From Streptomyces sp. CB02923 (GTDB lineage Bacteria > Actinomycetota > Actinomycetes > Streptomycetales > Streptomycetaceae): 64,000 bases of DNA. The notes below the pieces were generated by a model. That model was not told where the DNA came from. It did no database searches and worked only from the letters and a program-made list of their open reading frames with translations. The DNA is taken from contig NZ_LWKZ01000028.1 of NCBI RefSeq assembly GCF_001905005.1, positions 171,319 through 235,318 of the forward strand, given 5' to 3'. Both the position numbers and the translations under genes were made by a program. Of this stretch, positions 1-7,155 are shown piece after piece (the stretch's first letter is position 1; the number at the start of each line of letters is the position of its first letter).

Positions 1-1
1 G

Positions 2-49
2 GGCGCGATCGTCCTCGCCGCGCTCTGCTACATCCCGTACTCCTTCTGA
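2..49 (+). CDS. 3' end of an integral membrane protein gene (partial)
   Basis: An open frame enters from the left edge and ends with TGA at 47-49. The visible 15 residues (GAIVLAALCYIPYSF) are hydrophobic and look like the end of a last transmembrane helix. The small two-helix membrane protein gene that follows 33 bp later is in the same direction, so the two may form an operon of a transporter and its small partner. The family cannot be named from this fragment. Confidence 0.45.
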   Translation, partial: GAIVLAALCYIPYSF

Positions 50-82
50 CGCCCGCACCCCTGCCGAAGGAACCGAAGCACC

Positions 83-385
83 ATGAGTGACTACCAGCAA
101 GAAGTCGAACTGGAGCGCAGGTCGGCCACGGCCGCCCGGCTCTTCGACATCCGGCTCATCATCGGCGGCCTGTTCACGCTCTACGGCGTCATCGTCATGA
201 TCGCCGGGTTCACCGTCTCCGACGCCGACCTGAAGAAGGCCGAGGACATCAACATCAACCTCTGGACGGGCCTGGGCATGCTGCTGCTCGGCCTGTTCTT
301 CCTGGCCTGGATCAAGCTCCGCCCGGTCGTCCCGCCGACCGCCGAGGAACTCGCGGCGCTCCAGGACGACACCGACTCCCACTGA
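83..385 (+). CDS. Small two-helix membrane protein
   Basis: The gene encodes 100 residues. A GAAGGA ribosome-binding site lies about 12 nt before the ATG. The N-terminal 25 residues are charged. Two hydrophobic segments follow (about residues 26-45 and 61-79), separated by a short acidic and polar loop, and the C-terminal tail is acidic. It lies just after the end of a membrane protein gene on the same strand, so it may be an accessory subunit of that transporter (inference). No enzymatic motif is visible and no specific family is claimed. Confidence 0.75.
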   Translation: MSDYQQEVELERRSATAARLFDIRLIIGGLFTLYGVIVMIAGFTVSDADLKKAEDININLWTGLGMLLLGLFFLAWIKLRPVVPPTAEELAALQDDTDSH

Positions 386-394
386 ACGCGCCCG

Positions 395-1111
395 TCACGG
401 CGGCGGAACCACCTCGGCCTCCGCCGCCTCGCGCGCGCCCGCGCCCCGCGTCGCCGCCCGGTCCAGCAGCCCCGTACGGGCCGCCAGCGCCGCGGCCTCC
501 AGCCGCGAGCCCACGCCCAGCTTCATCAGCACCCGCTGCACATGCGTACGGGCGGTGCTCGGCGCGATCCCCATCCCCGCGGCGATCAGCCGGGTGTCCT
601 CACCTTCCGCGACCCGCACCAGCACCTCCACCTCGCGCGGAGTGAGCATCTGGAGCAGCCGGGCGCCCTCGTCGTCGGGCTGGGCGGCCGGATGCAGCAG
701 CTCCTCGAAGGCTTGCTGGAGCAACTGCGGCGCGATGGCCGCCTCGCCCGCCCGCGCCTTCATCATGGCGCGTTCCACGCCCTCGATGCGCTCGTCGTGC
801 CGTACGTACCCCGAAGCGCCCGCGGCGAACGCGGCCGCGATACCCCGCGGGTTGGGCACCGGACCGAGGACCACGACCGCGACCTGCGGCCGCTCCTTCT
901 TGATCCGTACGACCGGGTCGAAGGCGCCCGGCTCGGCCGGGGACGCCGTGCCCAGCAGGCACACTTCGGGCGCCCGGCTCACCACCAGATCCGCCGCCCC
1001 GGCGCTCGGGGCGGCCGCCGCGAGCACGCGGTGCCCGCGCAGTTTCAAGGCCGAGGCGAGTGCCTCGGCGAGCAGTCGGTGATCGTCGACCACCATCAGC
1101 CGCACGCCCAT
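395..1111 (-). CDS. LuxR/NarL-type response regulator with atypical receiver
   Basis: The product has 238 residues, with an N-terminal receiver-like domain (about 4-120) and a C-terminal LuxR helix-turn-helix (about 150-215, beginning LTPREVEVL). The acidic pair of the receiver is present (VVDD, D9-D10). The expected phospho-acceptor aspartate after the third strand is replaced by glycine (CLLG, G54), and the usual lysine before the end of the receiver appears as arginine. The protein is therefore unlikely to be controlled by Asp phosphorylation in the usual way. No histidine kinase gene adjoins it. It converges on the small membrane protein gene. The start at 1111 gives a normal receiver N-terminus. 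Confidence 0.85.
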   Translation of the reverse strand: MGVRLMVVDDHRLLAEALASALKLRGHRVLAAAAPSAGAADLVVSRAPEVCLLGTASPAEPGAFDPVVRIKKERPQVAVVVLGPVPNPRGIAAAFAAGASGYVRHDERIEGVERAMMKARAGEAAIAPQLLQQAFEELLHPAAQPDDEGARLLQMLTPREVEVLVRVAEGEDTRLIAAGMGIAPSTARTHVQRVLMKLGVGSRLEAAALAARTGLLDRAATRGAGAREAAEAEVVPPP

Positions 1112-1299
1112 TGCAGCAACCCCCCAAATTCCCCGGCGAGCCCAGCCCCCCGGCCCTCGCCAGGCCCCTTGCCCCCGGAAGCTACACGCTTGTTCGACGT
1201 TGCGCGCCCCCTAAGGGGAAGAAGCCTGCCGTAATGCTGAAATCCCGGCCAGTCATGGTTGGTGACACACAGTTTCTTGGCCGAATGTGACAGGAGAGG

Positions 1300-1333
1300 C
1301 GCCGGAGCTGATCGTTCGCGGTCGGCTCCGGCG
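1300..1333. terminator. Hairpin downstream of the ABC-F gene
   Basis: Perfect 9-bp arms CGCCGGAGC (1300-1308) and GCTCCGGCG (1325-1333) enclose a 16-nt loop, 16 bp after the ABC-F stop codon. It probably terminates that leftward transcript. No clear T-run follows, as is common in actinomycetes. Confidence 0.5.
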
Positions 1334-1348
1334 GTGGCGGCCCGTCCG

Positions 1349-3151
1349 CTACGCGTCCTCCGCCAGCTCCAGCCACCGCATCTCCAGCTCCTCGCGCTCC
1401 CCCACCAGCGAGCGCAGCTGCGCGTCCAGCCCCGCGACCTTCTCGAAGTCCGTCGCGTGCTCCGCGATCTGCGCGTGCAGCTTCGACTCCTTCTCCCCGA
1501 TCCGGTCCAGCTGCCGCTCGATCTTCTGGAGCTCCTTCTGTGCCGCCCGCGTCACCGCCGCCGGCTTCTGCTTCGGCGCGGCCTCCGCCGGGGCCGCCGC
1601 GGGCGCCGCCGCGTCGATCACCTGCTGCCGCCGCTCCAGGTACTCGTCCAGCCCCCGCGGCAGCATCCGCAGCGTCGCGTCCCCCAGCAGTGCGAACACC
1701 CGGTCCGTGGTCCGCTCGACGAAGTACCGGTCGTGGCTGATGACCACCAGCGACCCCGCCCAGCCGTCCAGCAGGTCCTCCAGCTGCGTCAGCGTCTCGA
1801 TGTCGAGGTCGTTCGTCGGCTCGTCCAGGAACAGCACGTTCGGCTCGTCCATCAGCAGCCGCAGGATCTGCAGCCGCCGCCGCTCACCACCCGACAGATC
1901 GCCGACCGGCGTCCACTGCTTCTCCTTGGTGAACCCGAACTTCTCGCACAGCTGCCCCGCGGTCATCTCCCGGCCCTTGCCGAGATCCACCCGCTCCCGC
2001 ACCCGCTGCACCGCCTCCAGCACCCGCAGCGCCGGGTCCAGCTCCGTGACCTCCTGCGACAGATAGGCCAGCTTCACGGTCTTGCCGACCACGACCTTGC
2101 CCGCCACCGGCTGCGCCTCGCCCTCCGTCCGCGCCGCCTCGGCCAGCAGACGCAGCAACGACGTCTTGCCCGCACCGTTGACACCCACCAGCCCGATCCG
2201 GTCCCCCGGCCCGAGCTGCCACGTCAGATGCTTCACCAGGACCTTCGGCCCGGCCTGCACGGTCACGTCCGCCAGCTCGAAAACCGTCTTGCCCAGCCGC
2301 GAGTTCGCGAACTTCATCAGCTCGGCGGTGTCCCGCGGCGGCGGCACGTCCGCGATCAGCTCGTTGGCCGCCTCGATACGGAACCGCGGCTTGCTCGTCC
2401 GCGCCGGAGCCCCCCGCCGCAGCCAGGCCAGCTCCTTGCGCATCAGGTTCTGCCGCTTGGCCTCTTCAGTGGCCGCGATCCGCTCCCGCTCCGCACGGGC
2501 GAAGACGTAATCGCTGTAGCCGCCCTCGTACTCATGGACATCGCCGCGCTGCACGTCCCACATCCGGGTGCACACCTGGTCCAGGAACCACCGGTCGTGC
2601 GTCACGCACACCAGCGCCGACCGCCGCGCCCGCAGATGCCCCGCGAGCCACGAGATCCCCTCGACGTCCAGATGGTTCGTCGGCTCGTCCAGCACGATCA
2701 GGTCCTGCTCGGCGATCAGCAGCTTCGCCAGCGCGATCCGCCGCCGCTCACCACCCGACAGCGGCCCGATCACGGTGTCCAGCCCCTGCCCCAGCCCCGG
2801 CAGGTCCAGCCCGCCGAACAGCCCGGTCAGCACGTCCCGGATCTTCGCGTTGCCCCGCCACTCGTGATCCGCGAGATCACCGATCACCTCGTGGCGTACG
2901 GTCGCGGCCGGATCCAGCGAATCGTGCTGCGTCAGCACCCCCAGCCGCAGCCCGCTGTTGTGCGTCACCCGGCCGTCGTCGGCACCCTCCAGCTTCGCGA
3001 GGATCCGGATCAAGGTCGTCTTACCGTCGCCGTTACGCCCCACGACGCCGATCCGGTCCCCCTCATTGACACCCAGGGAAACACCGTCGAGCAGTGCACG
3101 GGTCCCGTACACCTTGCCCACGGCTTCCAGATTGACGAGGTTGGCGGCCAC
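1349..3151 (-). CDS. ABC-F family ATP-binding protein
   Basis: The 600-residue soluble protein has two ABC cassettes and no membrane segments. The first Walker A is GRNGDGKTT (residues 38-46) and the second is GVNGAGKTS. Both cassettes have an LSGGERRR signature followed by a VLDEPTN or FLDEPTN Walker B. A charged coiled-coil-like tail makes up the last ~90 residues. ABC-F proteins act on the ribosome (translation factors such as EttA, or antibiotic resistance/target protection). Which of these applies cannot be told from sequence alone. The start is GTG at 3151 with GGAG upstream. Upstream lie a two-codon ORF with a strong Shine-Dalgarno and a 305-bp leader with a large hairpin, which suggests translational or attenuation control. 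It follows ispE on the same strand. Confidence 0.9.
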   Translation of the reverse strand: MAANLVNLEAVGKVYGTRALLDGVSLGVNEGDRIGVVGRNGDGKTTLIRILAKLEGADDGRVTHNSGLRLGVLTQHDSLDPAATVRHEVIGDLADHEWRGNAKIRDVLTGLFGGLDLPGLGQGLDTVIGPLSGGERRRIALAKLLIAEQDLIVLDEPTNHLDVEGISWLAGHLRARRSALVCVTHDRWFLDQVCTRMWDVQRGDVHEYEGGYSDYVFARAERERIAATEEAKRQNLMRKELAWLRRGAPARTSKPRFRIEAANELIADVPPPRDTAELMKFANSRLGKTVFELADVTVQAGPKVLVKHLTWQLGPGDRIGLVGVNGAGKTSLLRLLAEAARTEGEAQPVAGKVVVGKTVKLAYLSQEVTELDPALRVLEAVQRVRERVDLGKGREMTAGQLCEKFGFTKEKQWTPVGDLSGGERRRLQILRLLMDEPNVLFLDEPTNDLDIETLTQLEDLLDGWAGSLVVISHDRYFVERTTDRVFALLGDATLRMLPRGLDEYLERRQQVIDAAAPAAAPAEAAPKQKPAAVTRAAQKELQKIERQLDRIGEKESKLHAQIAEHATDFEKVAGLDAQLRSLVGEREELEMRWLELAEDA

Positions 3152-3154
3152 TCT

Positions 3155-3163
3155 TCACTCCAT
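3155..3163 (-). CDS. Two-codon upstream ORF (Met-Glu-stop) before the ABC-F start
   Basis: On the minus strand AGGAGG (3178-3173) is followed after 9 nt by ATG GAG TGA (3163-3155) and then, 3 nt later, by the GTG start of the ABC-F gene. The ATG is out of frame with that gene. The best Shine-Dalgarno in the region therefore serves this minimal ORF, and the GAG inside it belongs to the weaker site for the real start. A stop-and-reinitiate arrangement is possible (inference). It could also be chance spacing. Confidence 0.4.
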   Translation of the reverse strand: ME

Positions 3164-3239
3164 CGGTCGGGTCCTCCTGACAGCCTAGTCCGGCGCCGGA
3201 AGGGTTTTTCCTCACGCTTCCCGCGCAGGAAGAAACGAC

Positions 3240-3258
3240 GGGGCTTGTGAAAGCTCCC
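3240..3258 (-). promoter_or_regulatory. Short hairpin in the ABC-F leader
   Basis: GGGGCTT and AAGCTCCCC (one-base bulge) enclose GTGA. On the leftward transcript this forms a compact hairpin between the large inverted repeat and the ABC-F start. It could act as a terminator or attenuator. No clean T-run is seen. Confidence 0.3.
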
Positions 3259-3291
3259 CAGCCACGACGGCGGGACAGCCGCCCACGGCGC

Positions 3292-3407
3292 GGGCTCGGG
3301 TCCATGCAGGGGTCTCCCCGCAGAGCAGCCGGGTATCTGGGTTCACAACTACATTCCCCGTTGCCGTACACGGTGTCGAGGAGAGACCCCTGCGGGGGCC
3401 CGAGCCC
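3292..3407. repeat. Large imperfect inverted repeat between ispE and the ABC-F gene
   Basis: The left arm (3292-3317, GGGCTCGGG...GCAGGGGTCTCC) pairs with the right arm (3380-3407, GGAGAGACCCCTGC...CCCGAGCCC). This gives about 26 bp with a few mismatches and a ~62-nt loop that is less GC-rich (about 56%) than its surroundings. It fills most of the 305-bp gap, which holds no convincing gene. Possible roles are the ispE terminator, a structured leader of the ABC-F mRNA, a small RNA, or a mobile palindromic element. The sequence does not decide between them. Confidence 0.6.
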
Positions 3408-3456
3408 CCACCCACCGGACGGACAGCGCAAGACGCGCACCCCCAACCAGGCAGCC

Positions 3457-4374
3457 CTAAACGACCGTAGCCCCCGCCACGGGCCCCACCGCAACCCGAG
3501 CAGCCCGGCACGTCCCGGACGCCACCACCGCATCCGCCACCGCCACCGCCGACTCCGCGTCCTTGGCCAGGAAGGCCGTGGTCGGCCCGGACCCGGACAC
3601 CAACGCCGCCAGCGCCCCCGCAGCCGTCCCCGCCGACAGCGTCGCGGCCAGCGACGGCCGCAAGGACAGAGCCGCAGGCTGGAGGTCGTTGGACAGCGCA
3701 CCGGCCAGAGCCGCCGCATCCCCGGCCCGCAACGCGTCCATCAGCCCCGGCGAAGCCTCCGGCTCCGGCACGTCCACACCCTCGTTGAGCCGGTCGAACT
3801 CGGCGTACACGGCCGGCGTGGACAGCCCCCCATCGGCCACCGCGAACACCCAGTGGAACGCCCCGGCCCCCACACCGCCCACCTCCAGCGGCGTCAGCAG
3901 CTCCCCACGCCCAAGCCCCAGCGCCGCCCCGCCCACCAGCGAGAACGGCACATCACTGCCCAGCTCGGCGCAGATCTCCAGCAGCTCCTCGCGCGAGGCG
4001 CCGGTGCCCCACAGCGCGTCGCACGCCACCAGCGCGCCCGCCGCGTCCGCGCTGCCGCCGGCCATGCCGCCCGCGACGGGAATGTCCTTGGCGATGTGCA
4101 GGTGCACATCGGGCGCGATGCCGTACCGCGCCGCGAGAAGCTCGGCTGCGCGCGCGGCGAGGTTCGTGCGGTCGAGGGGCACACGGTCGGTGTCCGGCCC
4201 GGTCGCGGTGACGCGCAGCGCGGGGGCCGGGGCCGCGGTGACCTCGTCGTACAGCCCGACGGCCAGGAAGACGTTGGCCAGGTCGTGGAACCCGTCCGGT
4301 CGCGCCCCACCGACCGCGAGCTGGACGTTGACCTTGGCGGGTACGCGAACGGTGACGGCGGTCCGGCCGGTCAC
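3457..4374 (-). CDS. ispE: 4-diphosphocytidyl-2-C-methyl-D-erythritol kinase
   Basis: The 305-residue protein is a GHMP kinase. It phosphorylates CDP-methylerythritol in the MEP pathway for isopentenyl diphosphate. The N-terminus (VRVPAKVNVQLAVGG) and the glycine/serine-rich ATP loop (PVAGGMAGGSADAAG) are diagnostic, and a second glycine-rich stretch (VSGSGPTTAFL) lies near the C-terminus. The gene overlaps the 3' end of rsmA by 4 bp (ATGA), so the pair is translationally coupled. The rsmA-ispE order is usual in actinobacteria. Confidence 0.97.
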   Translation of the reverse strand: MTGRTAVTVRVPAKVNVQLAVGGARPDGFHDLANVFLAVGLYDEVTAAPAPALRVTATGPDTDRVPLDRTNLAARAAELLAARYGIAPDVHLHIAKDIPVAGGMAGGSADAAGALVACDALWGTGASREELLEICAELGSDVPFSLVGGAALGLGRGELLTPLEVGGVGAGAFHWVFAVADGGLSTPAVYAEFDRLNEGVDVPEPEASPGLMDALRAGDAAALAGALSNDLQPAALSLRPSLAATLSAGTAAGALAALVSGSGPTTAFLAKDAESAVAVADAVVASGTCRAARVAVGPVAGATVV

Positions 4375-5264
4375 GACGCGCTCCCCTCGCGAGCGGGCCG
4401 GTGTTCGGCGATGCGCGCGAACTCCTCGACGGTCAGCGCCTCACCCCGCGCCTGCGGCGACACCCCCGCCGCGACCAGCGCCGCCTCGGCGGCAGCGGCG
4501 GACCCGGCCCACCCGGCCAGCGCCGCGCGCAGCGTCTTGCGGCGCTGCGCGAACGCCGCGTCGACGACGGCGAAGACCTGGTCGCGGCTCGCGGTGGTCT
4601 CGACCGGCTTCTCGCGGCGGACGAGCGAGACGAGCCCGGAGTCGACGTTGGGCGCCGGCCAGAACACGTTGCGCCCGATCGCGCCGGCCCGCTTGACCTC
4701 GGCGTACCAGTTGGCCTTGACCGACGGGACGCCGTACACCTTGTTGCCGGGCCGGGCCGCGAGCCGATCGGCGACCTCGGACTGGACCATGACCAGGGTG
4801 CGGTCGATGGTCGGGAACGTGGCGAGCATGTGGAGCAGCACCGGCACCGCGACGTTGTACGGGAGGTTGGCGACCAGCGCGGTGGGCGCGGGTCCGGGCA
4901 GTTCCCGCACCAGCATCGCGTCACTGTGCACGAGCGCGAAGCGGTCCGCGCGGGCGGGCAGCCGCGTCTCGACGGTGGAGGGCAGCGCGGCGGCCAGTAC
5001 GGCGTCGATCTCGACGGCGGTGACGCGGTCGGCGGCCTCCAGCAGGGCCAGGGTCAGCGAGCCGAGCCCGGGGCCGACCTCGACGACGACGTCGTCCGGC
5101 CGGACCTCGGCGGTGCGCACGATGCGCCGGACGGTGTTGGCGTCGATGACGAAGTTCTGGCCGCGCTGCTTGGTGGGGCGGACGCCCAGCGCGGCGGCCA
5201 GTTCGCGGATGTCGGCGGCGCCCAGGAGGGGGCCGGGCTCGTCGGTGGTGCTGCTGTTGCTCAC
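4371..5264 (-). CDS. rsmA: 16S rRNA (adenine1518-N6/adenine1519-N6)-dimethyltransferase
   Basis: The 297-residue enzyme is a KsgA/RsmA-type methyltransferase that dimethylates two adjacent adenines in the 3' hairpin of 16S rRNA. The family N-terminus (RPTKQRGQNFVID), SAM motif I (VVEVGPGLGSLT) and the catalytic NLPYN motif are present. The start is GTG at 5264, without a strong ribosome-binding site. It lies downstream of the rpf gene on the same strand and is coupled to ispE by an ATGA overlap. Confidence 0.97.
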   Translation of the reverse strand: MSNSSTTDEPGPLLGAADIRELAAALGVRPTKQRGQNFVIDANTVRRIVRTAEVRPDDVVVEVGPGLGSLTLALLEAADRVTAVEIDAVLAAALPSTVETRLPARADRFALVHSDAMLVRELPGPAPTALVANLPYNVAVPVLLHMLATFPTIDRTLVMVQSEVADRLAARPGNKVYGVPSVKANWYAEVKRAGAIGRNVFWPAPNVDSGLVSLVRREKPVETTASRDQVFAVVDAAFAQRRKTLRAALAGWAGSAAAAEAALVAAGVSPQARGEALTVEEFARIAEHRPAREGSAS

Positions 5265-5352
5265 CCGTGCAGCTTACGGCGCCCCGGCCCGGCCCCGACG
5301 ACGGCGCCCGCCGCGCACCGGGCGCCGCCCGGCGTCCCGGCTCCGGATTGCC

Positions 5353-7029
5353 TCACTCGTGCAGCCTGCGCCCGCACACCGGCCACGGGCTCGCCCCCCG
5401 GCTGATGTAGAGCTTCTTGGCGCGGTAGGTCTGTTCCCTGGCCGGTGCGTCCTGCGGCCGCCCGTTGCCGCCGAGGCCGCGCCAGGTGCCGGAGTCGAAC
5501 TGGTAGAGGCCGCCGTATGTGCCGGACGCGTCGACGGCGTCGGCGCGTCCGCCCGCCTCGCACTGGGCGAGCGCGTCCCAGTCGAGGTGGTCGGCGCCGT
5601 CGACGCTCATCGGCATCGGCCTGGTGCCGACGTGCACGATCCGGTCGCGCGGCTCGCGGACGACTTCCGAGCCGACCTTCTTCGGTTTCTGCTGGACGCC
5701 GTTGACCGTGCGTACCTCGTAGGTGAGGCGCCGTACGCCGGGCTGTCCCTGGCGGATCACCGTCTCGGTGCCCTTGAAGATCGTCGGGTCGGCCTTCTTG
5801 ACCGTCTCGAACGGGATGGTCACCTCGCGGACCTTCTCGGCGCCGGTGATCCGCAGGACGGAGACGGTCTGCCCGTCGCGGGGGAAGGACTCGGGCGCCA
5901 CGGAGGTGGTGTCCTCGCCGCGCAGCACGATGCCTGCCTGGTCGAGCGCTTCGCGGACGGTGGCGGCGTTGGTGCGGACGGTGTGTTCGCGGCCGTCGGC
6001 GACGAAGGCGACGCTGCGCTCGGTGCGGACGTCGAGGTCGAGGCCGTTGCGGCCGATGCGCCGGGCGGGGCCGGTGGACAGGTGGGCGCCTTCGGCGCGG
6101 ACGCCGAGCTGGCGCAGTGCGCCGCCGACGGTCTCGGCGGTCGTCCAGACCTGGCGCCGTTCGCCGTCGAGGGTGAGGCGGACCGGCCGTCCGTAGCGGA
6201 CGGTGATCTCGTCGCCGCTGGTCAGCGCGGCGTCGGCGGCGGGTTCGACGAGGTCGTGCGCGCCGACTTCGACGTCCTCGTCGGCGAGCAGGTCGCCGAC
6301 GTCGGCGGCGAAGGTGTGCAGGGTGCGGGGTTCGCCGTCGACGTCGATGCGGACGGCCTTGTCGTGGGCGATGAACGCGGAGGTGCCGCCGGCGAGGAAG
6401 GCCACGACGAGGGCCTGCGGGAGCAGGCGGCGGCGGGTCTCGGTGCCGTCGGTGCCGCGGCGGTCCGCGGCGTTGGGCCGGCCGGTCATGCCGCGGCGGT
6501 GGGCGGTGCCGCGGGCGGCGCGGCGGGCGGCGGCCCGGCCGCCGGTGCGGGGGGAAGGGACACCGGCGAGGTCGTCGCGCAGCGGGACCAGCGGCCCTTG
6601 GTGCGGCACGCGTCCCGGTGGTGTCTGGGGGGCGTCGGGCGCGGGGGGCTCCCACGCCTCTGCCTCACCGGTCCCCGCGTGTCTCCCCGGTGCTTCCTGC
6701 GCCGGTGACGGCGACTGTGCCTGCGCCTGCGCCGGAGGCACCGGGTACACCGGGGACGGCGGCCCGTATCCGGTGCGGCTGTCCCGCGCCGGTTCGTGGC
6801 GCTCGTGGCGTTCGGACGTCCCGTACGGGCCGTACGTCTCGTACACGTCGTACGGCCCGTACTCGCCGTACGCGCTGTATGCCCCGTACTCGCCGTGCTC
6901 CCTGTACTCGCCGTACGACGCGTACCTCCCGTACGGGTCGGGGTTCTCGACGGCTGCGTCGCGCGGCGGCTCGGTGCTCGGTCCGTATCCGCCGTGCGCG
7001 ACGTGGTGGCTGCCCTGCGAATGAGTCAC
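5353..7029 (-). CDS. rpfB: Resuscitation-promoting factor, RpfB type
   Basis: The 558-residue protein starts with a ~200-residue low-complexity region containing a Tyr-rich stretch (about 33-70, repeated YGEYG-like units) and Pro/Gln-rich sequence. A membrane anchor follows at about 203-221. The exported part has DUF348-type repeats (three by eye), a G5-like domain, and the C-terminal lysozyme-like Rpf domain (WDALAQCEAGG...YGGLYQFDSGTW). The glutamate after the cysteine is the expected catalytic residue. Rpf proteins cleave peptidoglycan and stimulate germination or growth. The GTG start at 7029 has GGAG 6 nt upstream. A shorter form from the ATG at 6489 would lose the Tyr-rich part. Confidence 0.93.
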   Translation of the reverse strand: MTHSQGSHHVAHGGYGPSTEPPRDAAVENPDPYGRYASYGEYREHGEYGAYSAYGEYGPYDVYETYGPYGTSERHERHEPARDSRTGYGPPSPVYPVPPAQAQAQSPSPAQEAPGRHAGTGEAEAWEPPAPDAPQTPPGRVPHQGPLVPLRDDLAGVPSPRTGGRAAARRAARGTAHRRGMTGRPNAADRRGTDGTETRRRLLPQALVVAFLAGGTSAFIAHDKAVRIDVDGEPRTLHTFAADVGDLLADEDVEVGAHDLVEPAADAALTSGDEITVRYGRPVRLTLDGERRQVWTTAETVGGALRQLGVRAEGAHLSTGPARRIGRNGLDLDVRTERSVAFVADGREHTVRTNAATVREALDQAGIVLRGEDTTSVAPESFPRDGQTVSVLRITGAEKVREVTIPFETVKKADPTIFKGTETVIRQGQPGVRRLTYEVRTVNGVQQKPKKVGSEVVREPRDRIVHVGTRPMPMSVDGADHLDWDALAQCEAGGRADAVDASGTYGGLYQFDSGTWRGLGGNGRPQDAPAREQTYRAKKLYISRGASPWPVCGRRLHE

Positions 7030-7067
7030 GACGCTCCACGTGCCACGGGTCCGGGTTGTGGGGCCGG

Positions 7068-7097
7068 AATGTAGCGGAGTGACGGTGACTCTCCAAA
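7068..7097 (-). promoter_or_regulatory. Candidate rpf promoter with a palindrome in the spacer
   Basis: On the minus strand TTTGGA (7097-7092) and TACATT (7073-7068) are 18 bp apart, about 40 nt before the rpf GTG. The spacer holds a near-perfect palindrome GAGTnACnGTnACTC (7077-7091). This suggests an operator inside the promoter. Its regulator is unknown. Confidence 0.42.
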
Positions 7098-7155
7098 GCG
7101 GACCCGCTACACAGTGTCGCCGCGCTATTGTGTCGCGCCCGCGTCCGGGGGACGG

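Noticed and set aside
1259..3250. 663-codon open frame opposite the ABC-F gene
   Set aside because: It is Arg/Leu/Pro/His-rich shadow coding of the ABC-F gene in a GC-rich genome.
3247..6708. 1153-codon open frame on the plus strand
   Set aside because: It covers ispE, rsmA and rpf antisense and has no recognisable domain.
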